Positions 17,898 to 26,512 of a DNA stretch of 41,454 nucleotides are shown here, piece after piece; position 1 is the stretch's first letter, and every line of letters begins with the position of its first letter. Both the position numbers and the translations under genes were made by a program. A model generated the notes under the pieces. The model ran no database searches. It worked only from the letters and a program-made list of their open reading frames with translations, and had not been told where the DNA came from. Source of the stretch: Planctomycetaceae bacterium. GTDB lineage: Bacteria; Planctomycetota; Planctomycetia; Pirellulales; Lacipirellulaceae. The DNA lies in NCBI GenBank assembly GCA_002702655.1, contig PABB01000014.1, forward strand, positions 1 to 41,454, given 5' to 3'.

Positions 17898-20168
17898 GTG
17901 AACCAGAGAAAACACCAACCGCCATCGCAGCCGCAGTGGCGGTTCAGGCCCGCCATCGTGGCGTTGCTCGTTGTTGGCACGCTCGCGGCTTCGGCCGCTC
18001 CGGTTTGTGCTGAAATCGCCGTCGACCTGAGCCTGACCAGCCGGCGGAAGGACACGCGGACGCCCGGGTGGCACACCTGGGAGGTGGCCGACGGCCCCAG
18101 CGCGACGGCCACCTTCGACGGCGTGGAAATCACGCTGACCGCTAAGAATGGCGACTTGAAAGGCGACTGGTACAAGCCGGGGCTGGTTACCGGCGCCACG
18201 CTGCTGACCGACGGCGTTGTCGTCGTCGACGGATCGGGGCCACGCGTGCTGGAGATGACCATTGCCGGTCTGCCGGCCGGACGGCACACGCTGGTCACCT
18301 ATCACAATGCGCTGGGCGAAGCGCCACAGCCACCGCTGAAAGTCACGGTGGACGACGGCCCGCCGGCGACAGTCCAGCCCACCGTCCGCGCGGCGGACAA
18401 CGACACGGGCGCCTCAGCCTTCCTGGAGTTTGCCGCAACGGACGACCAACCGGTCATCGTGCGAATTGCGTCGACCGGGAGTGATGAATCGGCGGCCGTC
18501 GTCCTCAACGGCTTTGAAATCGACGCTCCCGATCCGCAGAAGCAAGCCCGACGACCGCAGCCGGTCGATCGCGATTGGCACGCCGATGTCGATTCGGGGC
18601 TGATCGCCTTGTCGTGGGAGCCGCCGGCCGATGCGGTCGAGCAACAAGTCCACGTCGCAATGGACGAGTCGCCGGAAGCAGCCCTCGCCGAACTGGAAAC
18701 CTCGCGAGGTTTCGCGGCCAAGCTGACTGACGACCGCGCCGCCTTCACCTTCGATCCCGCCGTGCCGCCTGAGCAGCTCAGCCAGTCGCACGTCCGTTGG
18801 CGGGTCGACTCCGTCGACGCCGACGGCAAGGTCACCCGCGGCGACGTGTGGGCGTTCCGCCCGCGGCATCTGGCCTTTCCCGGCGCCGAAGGCTATGGCC
18901 GGTTCGCGATTGGCGGCCGCGGCGGGCAGGTGCTGCACGTGACCACGCTCGCCGACAGCGGCCCCGGATCGCTGCGGGCCGCGGTCGAGGCGGAAGGCCC
19001 CCGCACGGTGGTCTTCGATGTCAGCGGCCGCATTGTGCTGGCCGACCGATTGGTGATACGCAACCCGTATCTGACGATCGCCGGGCAATCGGCGCCCGGC
19101 AAGGGCGTCTGCATCAGCAACTACAACCTGGGCATGCTCGGCGCCCACGACGTGATCATCCGCGACATCCGCGTCCGGCCTGGCGACACCGCGGGCAAGA
19201 CGCTCGACGGCATGGGCATGGCCAGCAGCGACCACGCGATCATCGACCACTGCTCGATCAGTTGGACGCAGGACGAGGCGTTCAGTTCCCGCGGCGCGGG
19301 GAACATCACGCTGCAGCGGACGCTCATCTCCGAGGCACTCAACGTAGCCGGTCACAAGAAATACAAGCCCGGCACGGAACACGGCTACGCAGCCAGCATT
19401 GGCGGCGACATTGGCAGCTTCCACCACAACCTGCTAGCCCACTGTGCGGGTCGCAACTGGAGCCTGGCCGGCGGCGTCGACCAGGCGAGCGTCCATTCGG
19501 GGCGACTCGATGTGCGCAACAACGTCGTTTACAACTGGGCGCATCGCACGACCGACGGCGGCGCGAAAGAAGTGAACTTCGTCAACAACTACTACAAGCC
19601 GGGGCCGGCGTCGCGCGTGTTTCACGTGTTGATGCCCCAGCATGAAAATCCGTTCGGCCCGCAGCGGTACTACATGGACGGCAACGTGATGGAGGGCCGC
19701 TACGGCGCCGACGAGCGCTACGCCGGCTTGCGGGAGTCGCGCAACAAGCAGTGGGACGAGTACATCGTCGACGAACCGTTTTTTCCGTCGCACGTGACGA
19801 CGACCTCGGCGGAAGCGGCTTACGAAGATGTGCTCAGCGATGTCGGCTGCAACGTGCCGACGCTCGACGAGCACGACCGCCGCGTGATCCAGGAGGTCCG
19901 CGAGGGCGGCTTTGCGTACTCCGGCAGCGTGAGCGGTCTGCCGGGGTTGCCCGACTCGCAAGAGGACGTCGGCGGGTGGGAAGAGTACCCTGAGGTGCAT
20001 CGCCCGACCGATTGGGACAGCGATGGCGACGGCCTGCCGGGCGAGTGGGAACGGGCGCACGGCCTGAATCCCTACTCCCAACTGGGCGACCTGTCCGACG
20101 CCCACGGCGACGCCAACGGCGACGGCTACACGAATCTGGAAGAGTACCTCAACGAGCTGGCGCAATGA
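17898..20168 (+). CDS. Secreted PL1-type pectate lyase with N-terminal accessory domains
   Basis: A 756-aa exported protein with a signal peptide (RPAIVALLVVGTLAA, ending PVCAE). Residues ~38-215 form a beta-sandwich-like region resembling carbohydrate-binding modules, and ~225-330 a fibronectin-like segment (SGLIALSWEPPADAVEQQVH; HVRWRVDSVDADG). The lyase starts at LAFPGAEGYGRFAIGGRGG (~335). It continues with VVFDVSGRIVLADRL, LTIAGQSAPGKGVCISNYNL, VIIRDIRVRPGD, AIIDHCSISWTQDEAFS, and HHNLLAHCAGRNWSL, where the Arg fits the catalytic base. The C terminus has calcium-type repeats (DSDGDGLPGEWERAHGLNP; DANGDGYTNLEEYL). The start is GTG 17898; no better ATG is in frame near the signal peptide. 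Its stop overlaps the next gene by 4 nt (ATGA). Confidence 0.9.
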   Translation: MNQRKHQPPSQPQWRFRPAIVALLVVGTLAASAAPVCAEIAVDLSLTSRRKDTRTPGWHTWEVADGPSATATFDGVEITLTAKNGDLKGDWYKPGLVTGATLLTDGVVVVDGSGPRVLEMTIAGLPAGRHTLVTYHNALGEAPQPPLKVTVDDGPPATVQPTVRAADNDTGASAFLEFAATDDQPVIVRIASTGSDESAAVVLNGFEIDAPDPQKQARRPQPVDRDWHADVDSGLIALSWEPPADAVEQQVHVAMDESPEAALAELETSRGFAAKLTDDRAAFTFDPAVPPEQLSQSHVRWRVDSVDADGKVTRGDVWAFRPRHLAFPGAEGYGRFAIGGRGGQVLHVTTLADSGPGSLRAAVEAEGPRTVVFDVSGRIVLADRLVIRNPYLTIAGQSAPGKGVCISNYNLGMLGAHDVIIRDIRVRPGDTAGKTLDGMGMASSDHAIIDHCSISWTQDEAFSSRGAGNITLQRTLISEALNVAGHKKYKPGTEHGYAASIGGDIGSFHHNLLAHCAGRNWSLAGGVDQASVHSGRLDVRNNVVYNWAHRTTDGGAKEVNFVNNYYKPGPASRVFHVLMPQHENPFGPQRYYMDGNVMEGRYGADERYAGLRESRNKQWDEYIVDEPFFPSHVTTTSAEAAYEDVLSDVGCNVPTLDEHDRRVIQEVREGGFAYSGSVSGLPGLPDSQEDVGGWEEYPEVHRPTDWDSDGDGLPGEWERAHGLNPYSQLGDLSDAHGDANGDGYTNLEEYLNELAQ

Positions 20169-21151
20169 TTCGACGACTCCTGCTCACGTTGCTTATCGGT
20201 TTGACCGCTGCGCCGTCGATGCTGCTGGCAGCTGAGCAGCCGGCCGACGAGGCGCTGCTGTTCACGTCGTTCCGCGGCAACGGCGAGGACGGCCTGCGGC
20301 TGGCTTACAGCGAAGACGGCTACCACTGGACCGACATCCCCGGCACGTTCCTCAAACCGAACGCCGGCAGCGGCTTGATGCGCGACCCCAGCCTGGCCCG
20401 CGGCCCCGACGGGACGTTTCACCTGGTGTGGACTACTGCCTGGCGCGGCGACAACGGCTTCGGCCACGCCAGCAGCAAGGATTTGATTCACTGGAGCGAC
20501 CAGCAATTCGTGCCGGTGATGGAGCACGAACCGACGACCGTGAACGTGTGGGCGCCGGAGCTGTTCTACGACGGCCGGAACAAGCAATTCGTCATCCTGT
20601 GGGCCTCGACGATCCCCGGGCGGTTTCCCGACCACCAGGAGGAGACCAACAACAACCACCGGATGTACTCCACGACCACCAAGGACTTCCGCGAGTTTGC
20701 ACCGACGGAATTGTTCCTCGACCCCGACTTCAGCGTCATCGACTGCACGATCGTGCGGCGCGGCGAGCAGGACTACGTGCTGGTGCTCAAGAGCAACACG
20801 CGGCCGGAGCGGAAGCTGCGCGTGGCGTTTGGCGACAATCCGCTGGGGCCGTGGCATGACATGTCCCCGCCGTTCACCAAGCACCTGACCGAGGGACCGA
20901 CAGTCGCCCGCGTCGGGAACGACTGGCTGATTTACTACGACTCGTACGGCGACGGCACGTACGGCGCCGCGCGGACGCGCGACTTCAAAACGTTCGAGGA
21001 CGTCTCCGACCAAATCACGCTGCCCGAGGGGCACAAGCACGGCACGATTTGCCCCGTCCCGCGGTCGCAACTGGACGTGCTGCTGAAGCACGCTCAAGCC
21101 GCGGCGGCCAGCGCCCCGTCTGACTCATCCGCTGCACAGGATTCGCCATGA
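20165..21151 (+). CDS. Secreted GH43-like five-bladed propeller glycosidase
   Basis: A 328-aa exported protein. The signal peptide is MIRRLLLTLLIGLTAAPSML followed by LAAE. The three acidic residues of a GH43-type active site can be placed: Asp in GLMRDPSLARG (base), Asp in SVIDCTIVRRG (pKa modulator) and Glu in LTEGPTVARVG (acid). Repeated blade motifs (LAYSEDGYHWTDI, HASSKDLIHWSDQ, YSTTTKDFREFAP, ARTRDFKTFEDV) support a five-bladed propeller. GH43 enzymes usually remove arabinofuranosyl or xylosyl groups; here a pectin side-chain sugar is likely. ATG 20165 overlaps the lyase stop by 4 nt, and its own stop overlaps the isomerase start by 4 nt, so these genes are co-translated. The exact subfamily is not determined. 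Confidence 0.82.
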   Translation: MIRRLLLTLLIGLTAAPSMLLAAEQPADEALLFTSFRGNGEDGLRLAYSEDGYHWTDIPGTFLKPNAGSGLMRDPSLARGPDGTFHLVWTTAWRGDNGFGHASSKDLIHWSDQQFVPVMEHEPTTVNVWAPELFYDGRNKQFVILWASTIPGRFPDHQEETNNNHRMYSTTTKDFREFAPTELFLDPDFSVIDCTIVRRGEQDYVLVLKSNTRPERKLRVAFGDNPLGPWHDMSPPFTKHLTEGPTVARVGNDWLIYYDSYGDGTYGAARTRDFKTFEDVSDQITLPEGHKHGTICPVPRSQLDVLLKHAQAAAASAPSDSSAAQDSP

Positions 21152-22575
21152 AAACGCGATTGAAAATGGACTCGCCGACGCTGGGCGTCATCGTCGGCAA
21201 CCGCGACTTCTTCCCCGATCAACTGGTCACCGAAGCCCGCGCGGACATCGAAAAGCTGTTCGGCGAGCTGGGCATCACGCCGGTGTGGGTGTCGCCGGAA
21301 GAGACCAAGCTGGGCGGAGTGGAAACGCACGCCGAGGCCCGCAAGTGCGCCGAGCTGTTCCGCAGCCGCGCCGCCGACATCGACGGCGTGCTGGTCACGC
21401 TGCCCAACTTCGGCGACGAAAAGGGCGTGGCCGACGTGCTGAAGCTCTCGGGGCTCGACGTGCCGGTGCTCGTGCAGGCCTACCCCGACGACCTGAACCA
21501 ACTGGGCGTGTCGCGCCGTCGCGACGGATTCTGCGGCAAGATCTCGGTGTGCAACAACCTGGTGCAGGCGGGGATCAAGTTCACGCTGACCGACCGCCAC
21601 GTCGTGGCCCCGCTGACCGACGAGTTTCGCGGCGAGTTGGATACGTTCCTGCGGGTCTGCCGCGTGGTCAACGGCACGCGCGGCGTGCGGCTGGGCGCCG
21701 TGGGGGCGCGGCCCGGGGCGTTCAACACCGTGCGCTACAGCGAAAAGCTGTTGGAACGCCACGGCGTGAGCGTGACCACCGTCGACCTGTCGGAGTTCAT
21801 CGCCATCGTCGAGAAAATGTCCGACGACGACGCGGCGGCCAAGGCCAAACTCGACGAGATTCACAGCTACGCCCCCGCCCCCGGCGTGCCGCCGGAAAAG
21901 CTGCTGCAGATGGCCAAGCTGGGCGTCGTGCTGGAAGGCTGGATGGAGGAGAACGCGCTCGACGCCACCGCCATCCAGTGCTGGACCAGCGTGCAGCAGA
22001 ACCTGGGCTGCAACGTCTGCACGCTGATGAGCATGATGAGCGAGGGCTTCATGCCCAGCGCGTGCGAAACCGACGTGACCGGCGTGCTGACGATGTACAG
22101 CATGCAACTGGCGGCCGGCTCGCCCGCGGCGCTGGTCGACTGGAACAACAACTACGGCGACGATCCCGACAAGTGCACGCTGTTCCACTGCGGCAACTGG
22201 GCCAAGAGTTTTCTACCCGACGCCAAGGTCGCCACGGCGCCGATCCTGGGCAGCATCATCGGCGAGGAGAACACCTACGGCGCCATGGAAGGCCGCACCC
22301 CCGCCGGGCCGCTGACCTACGGCCGGGTGACCACCGCCGACGCCGACGGCGCGATCCGCGCGTACGTGGGCGAGGGCCAACTGACCGCCGACGAGCTGAA
22401 CACCTTCGGCACCCGCGCGGTCGCCCACGTGCCGGGCCTGCAGCAGCTACTGCGGTTCGTCTGCCGCGCCGGGTTCGAACACCACGTGGTGATGACCGGC
22501 TCGACCAGCGCCGCGGCGTTGGAAGAGGCGTTTGAGAATTACCTGGGCTGGGAAACCTACCGCCACGGCGCGTGA
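21148..22575 (+). CDS. Sugar isomerase of the L-fucose/L-arabinose isomerase superfamily
   Basis: A 475-aa cytoplasmic protein without signal peptide. The N-terminal Rossmann-like part starts PTLGVIVGNRDFFPD. The C-terminal part carries the residues that bind the metal in fucose isomerases: Glu307 and Asp309 in ACETDVTG, Asp331 in VDWNNN and His347 in LFHCGNW. It should interconvert an aldose and ketose using a divalent metal. The sugar cannot be read from sequence. It sits directly upstream of a split transketolase and an FGGY kinase, which together match isomerase, kinase and transketolase of the described D-apiose route. L-fucose, D-arabinose or L-arabinose are alternatives. ATG 21148 overlaps the GH43 stop (ATGA). 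Confidence 0.85.
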   Translation: MKTRLKMDSPTLGVIVGNRDFFPDQLVTEARADIEKLFGELGITPVWVSPEETKLGGVETHAEARKCAELFRSRAADIDGVLVTLPNFGDEKGVADVLKLSGLDVPVLVQAYPDDLNQLGVSRRRDGFCGKISVCNNLVQAGIKFTLTDRHVVAPLTDEFRGELDTFLRVCRVVNGTRGVRLGAVGARPGAFNTVRYSEKLLERHGVSVTTVDLSEFIAIVEKMSDDDAAAKAKLDEIHSYAPAPGVPPEKLLQMAKLGVVLEGWMEENALDATAIQCWTSVQQNLGCNVCTLMSMMSEGFMPSACETDVTGVLTMYSMQLAAGSPAALVDWNNNYGDDPDKCTLFHCGNWAKSFLPDAKVATAPILGSIIGEENTYGAMEGRTPAGPLTYGRVTTADADGAIRAYVGEGQLTADELNTFGTRAVAHVPGLQQLLRFVCRAGFEHHVVMTGSTSAAALEEAFENYLGWETYRHGA

Positions 22576-22587
22576 CGCGCATTGATT

Positions 22588-22768
22588 GAACCGCCAAGGA
22601 CGCCAAGTTCGCCAAGGAAGGTGGAATCAAGGCAACAGGATCGCAGGATCGGGAGGATGAACAGGATCGGGAAGCTGTTATCGGGCAAGCTCCAACTTGT
22701 TCAATCAACCTGTCAATCCTGCGAATCTTGTCGATCCTGTTGTCTTGACTTGGCGTCCTTGGCGGTTC
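22588..22768. repeat. Inverted-repeat element between isomerase and transketolase genes
   Basis: Perfect 20-bp inverted termini (22588-22607 and 22749-22768, GAACCGCCAAGG type) enclose a second inverted pair CAACAGGATCG (22633-22643 with 22732-22742). Inside are tandem-like AGGATC/GGATGAACAGGATC words. The 181-bp unit starts 12 nt after the isomerase stop and ends 21 nt before the transketolase start. It has no ORF of its own that I can support. It looks like a non-mobile miniature or REP-type element able to fold in the mRNA. Confidence 0.75.
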
Positions 22769-22789
22769 ACCTCTGAAATCGACAATTCC

Positions 22790-23629
22790 ATGCTTGCGAC
22801 TGACGACTTGCGACTGAAGACGATCCAGCTCCGGCGGCTCACGCTGCAGTCGATCATGACGGCCGGCGCGGGGCACACGGGCGGCAGTTTGTCGTGCCTC
22901 GACATCTTGGCCGTGCTGTACAACCGGGTCCTGAACGTCTCGCCCCAACGGCCCGACGACCCGGGGCGCGATCGCTATGTGCAGAGCAAAGGCCACTCGG
23001 TCGAGGCGCTCTACGCCGTGCTCGCCGAGCGGGGGTTCTTCCCGGCGGCGGAGCTTGAAACGCTCTGCCGCTACCAGTCGCCGTTCGTCGGGCACCCCAC
23101 GCGGAAGATCCCCGGCATCGAAATGAACACTGGCGCCCTGGGGCACGGCCTGCCAATTTGCGTGGGGATGGCGCTGGCCGGCAAACTGGACGACGCCCCC
23201 TGGAGGGTGTTCACGCTGCTGGGCGACGGCGAGCTGGCCGAGGGCTCCAACTGGGAGGCAGCCATGAGCGCCGCCCACCATCGGCTGGACAACCTGACGG
23301 CGATCCTCGATCACAACACGCTGCAAATTACCGGCCCCACCCGCGACGTGTGCAGCAACGAGCCGGTCGATGATAAGTTTCGCGCGTTCGGCTGGCACGT
23401 TGAAACGGTCGACGGGCATGACCTCGACGTGCTGGAGAAGGTCCTGTCGGCCGCCAACCCGGCGGGAAAGCCGAAACTGGTCATCGCCAACACGACTAAG
23501 GGCCGCGGCGTGAGTTTCATGGAAGGCGTGCTGAAGTGGCACCACGGCGTGCCCAGCGACGAGGAGTTCGCCGCCGCCATGGCCGAGTTCGACGCCGCCG
23601 AGGCCACGCTGCGGGGGGCCGACCAATGA
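22790..23629 (+). CDS. Transketolase, N-terminal (thiamine-diphosphate binding) subunit
   Basis: A 279-aa protein matching the N-terminal half of transketolase. Visible motifs are AGAGHTGGSLSCLDILAVLY, RYVQSKGHSVEALYAVL, MNTGALGHGLPICVGMALA, and the ThDP/metal motif GDGELAEGSNWEAAMSAAH, closing with TTKGRGVSFMEG. With the next gene it forms a two-subunit enzyme moving a two-carbon ketol group. ATG 22790 is the first start after the inverted-repeat element. The stop overlaps the next start by 4 nt (ATGA). The split form is typical of specialised catabolic transketolases, including the apulose-4-phosphate enzyme AptA/AptB; that substrate is inferred from the flanking isomerase and kinase and the pectin setting. 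Confidence 0.9.
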   Translation: MLATDDLRLKTIQLRRLTLQSIMTAGAGHTGGSLSCLDILAVLYNRVLNVSPQRPDDPGRDRYVQSKGHSVEALYAVLAERGFFPAAELETLCRYQSPFVGHPTRKIPGIEMNTGALGHGLPICVGMALAGKLDDAPWRVFTLLGDGELAEGSNWEAAMSAAHHRLDNLTAILDHNTLQITGPTRDVCSNEPVDDKFRAFGWHVETVDGHDLDVLEKVLSAANPAGKPKLVIANTTKGRGVSFMEGVLKWHHGVPSDEEFAAAMAEFDAAEATLRGADQ

Positions 23630-24633
23630 GCGCCCCCGCCCCCAGCATGTTCTCGCCCGCCGCGATCGAAATGATCCAGCAACTCGGGCTGAAACAAGGC
23701 CGCGCCAATTTGGAAGAGTTTGCCACGGCGCTCGAAGAACTCGCCGCCGCCGACCGCGACGTCGTGGCGGTCACCAGCGACTCGCGCGGCAGTGGCAAGC
23801 TCGGCCCGTTTGGCCAGCGGTTTCCCGACCAGTTGATCGAAGTCGGCATTGCCGAGCAGAATCTGGTAGGCGTCACCGCCGGGCTGGCCGCGTGCGGCAA
23901 GAAGTCGTTCGGCGTGTCGCCCGCGTGCTTCCTGACAATCCGCTCGCTGGAGCAGATCAAGAACGACATTTGCTATTCGAACGTCCCCGCCACGGTGGTC
24001 GGCATCAGCGCCGGGGTCAGCTACGGCGCCCTGGGCAGCACGCACCACTCGCTGCACGACCTGGCGGCGCTGCGGGCGATCAACAACATGGCCATCGTGG
24101 CGCCGGCCGACAACTTCGAAACTCGCGAGGCGGTCCGCGCCGCCGCGGCCGCCGACCGGCCGGTGTACCTGCGGTTCGGCAAGGCGAAGATGTACGACCT
24201 GCACGACGCCGACGCGTCGTTTGAAATCGGCAAAGCGACCGTGCTGCGCGAGGGGAACGATGTTGCGCTGCTCGGCACAGGCGAGACGGTCGTGCATTGC
24301 CTGCTGGCCGCGGCGAAGCTCGCCGAGTCGGGCCTCAACTGCCGCGTGCTCAGCGTTCCGACCGTCAAGCCGCTGGACGAGGACGCCATACTGGCCGCCG
24401 GCCGCGCGTGCCGCGCGATCGTCACGGCCGAGGAGCACTCGGTCCACGGCGGCCTGGGCGAGGCCGTCGCCGCCGTGCTGATGCAGGCCGGCGTGTTCGT
24501 CCCGCTGACCATCCGCGGCATCCCCGACGAAGACACCGTCACCGGCGCCCAGGCGGACATCTTTCGGCACTATGGTCTCACCATGGAAGGGCTGGTCGAA
24601 GCAGCGACACTTCAATTGCAGAAATTGTGTTAA
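23626..24633 (+). CDS. Transketolase, C-terminal (pyrimidine-binding) subunit
   Basis: A 335-aa protein matching the pyrimidine and C-terminal domains of transketolase. VVAVTSDSRGSGKLGPFGQR is followed by IEVGIAEQNLVGVTAGLAA with the cofactor-activating Glu. Then come FLTIRSLEQIKNDICY, GALGSTHHSLHDLAALRAI and the C-terminal domain (VLREGNDVALLGTGETV; AEEHSVHGGLGEAVA). It pairs with the preceding subunit, which it overlaps by 4 nt. The last codon region runs into an inverted-repeat element: the TAA stop (24631-24633) shares two bases with the element's left end. Its Leu/Gln-rich end (EAATLQLQKLC) may be shaped by that insertion. Confidence 0.9.
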   Translation: MSAPAPSMFSPAAIEMIQQLGLKQGRANLEEFATALEELAAADRDVVAVTSDSRGSGKLGPFGQRFPDQLIEVGIAEQNLVGVTAGLAACGKKSFGVSPACFLTIRSLEQIKNDICYSNVPATVVGISAGVSYGALGSTHHSLHDLAALRAINNMAIVAPADNFETREAVRAAAAADRPVYLRFGKAKMYDLHDADASFEIGKATVLREGNDVALLGTGETVVHCLLAAAKLAESGLNCRVLSVPTVKPLDEDAILAAGRACRAIVTAEEHSVHGGLGEAVAAVLMQAGVFVPLTIRGIPDEDTVTGAQADIFRHYGLTMEGLVEAATLQLQKLC

Positions 24634-24772
24634 CCACGGAGGCACGGAGGACACGGAGCTGGGGTGAGTGACCAAGCACCAATGACCAAGAAACTCTGTA
24701 CGCCGGACCCATTGGTCATTGGGACTTGGTTATTGGTCATTTGATTATCGTCTTCTCCGTGCCTCCGTGGTT
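24632..24772. repeat. Nested inverted-repeat element between transketolase and kinase genes
   Basis: Perfect 17-bp inverted termini (24632-24648 with 24756-24772, AACCACGGAGGCACGGA) enclose inner complementary words (ACCAATGACCAAG near 24677-24689 against CTTGGTTATTGGTCAT near 24725-24740). The 141-bp unit begins inside the stop codon of the transketolase gene and ends 27 nt before the kinase start. It is built like the 22588-22768 element but with different sequence. It is a likely miniature element or mRNA fold; no ORF inside. Confidence 0.75.
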
Positions 24773-24799
24773 CTTTTCATCGACGATCGACCAAACGCC

Positions 24800-26278
24800 A
24801 TGCCTCTGCTCATCGCTCTGGATCAAAGCACCTCGGCCACTAAGGCCGTGCTCGTGGACCACACGGGTCGCGTTCTCGACAAGACCGCCCGCGACCATCG
24901 GCAGATCTATCCGCAATCGGGCTGGGTCGAGCACGACGCGGCGGAGATTTGGGCGAACGTGGTCGCCGTGGTGCGGGAGCTCGCCGAGCGCAACGCCGAC
25001 GCCTTGGACGAGTTGGCCGGCGTGAGCATCGCCAACCAGCGCGAAACGTTTGTCGTCTTCGATCGCGCCACGGGCGAGCCGCTCCACAACGCCATCGTCT
25101 GGCAATGTCGCCGCGGGGCGCCAATCTGCAGCGAGCTGATCGAAGCCGGGCACGAGCCGCTGGTCATCGAGCGCACCGGTCTGAAGCTCGATACCTACTT
25201 TCCCGCTGCCAAGATCTCCTGGCTGATGCGCGAGCGGCCTGAGCTGGCCGAGCAAATTCAAAACGGCGCCGCCGCGGTCAGCACGATCGACGGCTACCTG
25301 GTCCACCGACTCACGGGCGGCGACACGTTTGCCACCGATCACACCAACGCCAGCCGCACGCTGCTGTACAACGTGCGCACGCTCAACTGGGACGACGACC
25401 TGTGCGACCTGTTCGGCGTGCCGATGACGGCGCTGCCGGCGGTGCGCGAGAGCGACGAACCGTTCGGCGACACCGACGTCGCCGGCGCCCTGCCCCGCCC
25501 CGTGCCGGTGTGCGGCGTGATGGGCGACTCGCAGGCGGCCATGTTCGCCCAGCGGTGCTTCCAGCCCGGCAGCGGCAAGGCGACCTTCGGCACCGGCACC
25601 AGCGTGCTGCTGAACGTGGGCCACGAGCCGCTCCCCTCGACCGCCAGCGCCGTGCTGGCCGTGGCGTGGGTGCTGGAGGGCGCGCCCACGTACGCGTACG
25701 AAGGGCTCATCAACTACTCAGCCGCCACGGTGGCATGGCTTCGCGATCAGCTCGGCCTGATCAAGGATTCGGCCGAGTCGGAGCAGGTGGCCGCAGAGGT
25801 CGACGACAACGGCGGCGTGTACCTGGTCCCCGCGTTCGCCGGCCTGAGCGCCCCGCACTGGCGCCCCGACGCCCGGGCAGCGATCGTCGGCATGAGCGGC
25901 CACACGACCCGCGCACACATTGTCCGCGCGGCGCTGGAGTCGATCGCCTACCAGGTGCGCGACGTGCTCGACGCGCTGCGCACCGAAAGCGGCGTCGCCC
26001 CGGCCGCGCTGGCCGTGGACGGCGGCCCGACCCGCAACAAGCTGCTGATGCAACTGATCGCCGACATCGCGCGGGTTGAATTGCACGCCGCCGACATTCC
26101 GGAAGCGTCCGCGCTGGGCGCCGCGCAGGCGGCCTGGCTGGGACTGGGTCTGCGCACCATGGACGACCTGGCCGCCGAAGTCCGCGAGCACGCGACCTTC
26201 AAACCGCAGATGCCCGCCGACGAAGCCGACCGCCTGTACGCCGGCTGGCAACAGGCGGTGCAGCGGGTATTGCTGTAG
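24800..26278 (+). CDS. FGGY-family carbohydrate kinase (glycerol-kinase-like)
   Basis: A 492-aa cytoplasmic kinase. The ATP/phosphate motifs are present: LLIALDQSTSATKAVLVD at the start, GTGTSVLLNVG in the middle and LAVDGGPTRNKLLMQLIAD near 420. The whole pattern is closest to glycerol kinase: SIANQRETFVVFD, NAIVWQCRR and ERTGLKLDTYFPAAKISWLM. But the glycerol-contacting Asp-Gln of GlpK (GDQQ) is GDSQ here (CGVMGDSQAAM), so another polyol or ketose is plausible. Following a sugar isomerase and a split transketolase, it fits a ketose kinase, such as apulose kinase. ATG 24800 was chosen because family proteins begin right at this motif; the frame is open upstream through the repeat. A REP-like repeat follows 9 nt after the stop. 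Confidence 0.87.
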   Translation: MPLLIALDQSTSATKAVLVDHTGRVLDKTARDHRQIYPQSGWVEHDAAEIWANVVAVVRELAERNADALDELAGVSIANQRETFVVFDRATGEPLHNAIVWQCRRGAPICSELIEAGHEPLVIERTGLKLDTYFPAAKISWLMRERPELAEQIQNGAAAVSTIDGYLVHRLTGGDTFATDHTNASRTLLYNVRTLNWDDDLCDLFGVPMTALPAVRESDEPFGDTDVAGALPRPVPVCGVMGDSQAAMFAQRCFQPGSGKATFGTGTSVLLNVGHEPLPSTASAVLAVAWVLEGAPTYAYEGLINYSAATVAWLRDQLGLIKDSAESEQVAAEVDDNGGVYLVPAFAGLSAPHWRPDARAAIVGMSGHTTRAHIVRAALESIAYQVRDVLDALRTESGVAPAALAVDGGPTRNKLLMQLIADIARVELHAADIPEASALGAAQAAWLGLGLRTMDDLAAEVREHATFKPQMPADEADRLYAGWQQAVQRVLL

Positions 26279-26286
26279 GCGAGCGC

Positions 26287-26383
26287 GGGTCCCCCAGGTT
26301 CTCGAACCTGGGCGGCGCAGCCGCAAGAGGCGCCGGGCGACGCTCTACCAGACGCCTCCTGTCGCCTGCGGCGACCCAGCTTC
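26287..26383. repeat. REP-like palindromic repeat, copy 1
   Basis: This ~97-bp unit begins GGGTCCCCCAGGTT and matches 29067-29164 closely. It holds a hairpin (CCAGGTTCTCGAACCTGG) and a longer stem from GCCGCAAGAGGCG to CGCCTCCTG...GCCTGCGGCG. It lies 9 nt after the kinase stop. Unlike copy 2 it lacks the final CCCAGCTTC...GAAGCTGGG hairpin, breaking off after CCCAGCTTC. It may act as a transcript-end structure. The stretch 26384-26512 has nothing recognisable. Confidence 0.75.
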
Positions 26384-26512
26384 ACGACCGCGGAGTCCAG
26401 TCTCTGGTTAGTACCGAGTGTGCGTGGATGTGCCACCCGGCGCCGTTCCAGCTTCGGCCGAATGGGATCGGGAATGTTCGCCCATCCTGGAAGTCGTGGC
26501 GTTGCCTGCTGG

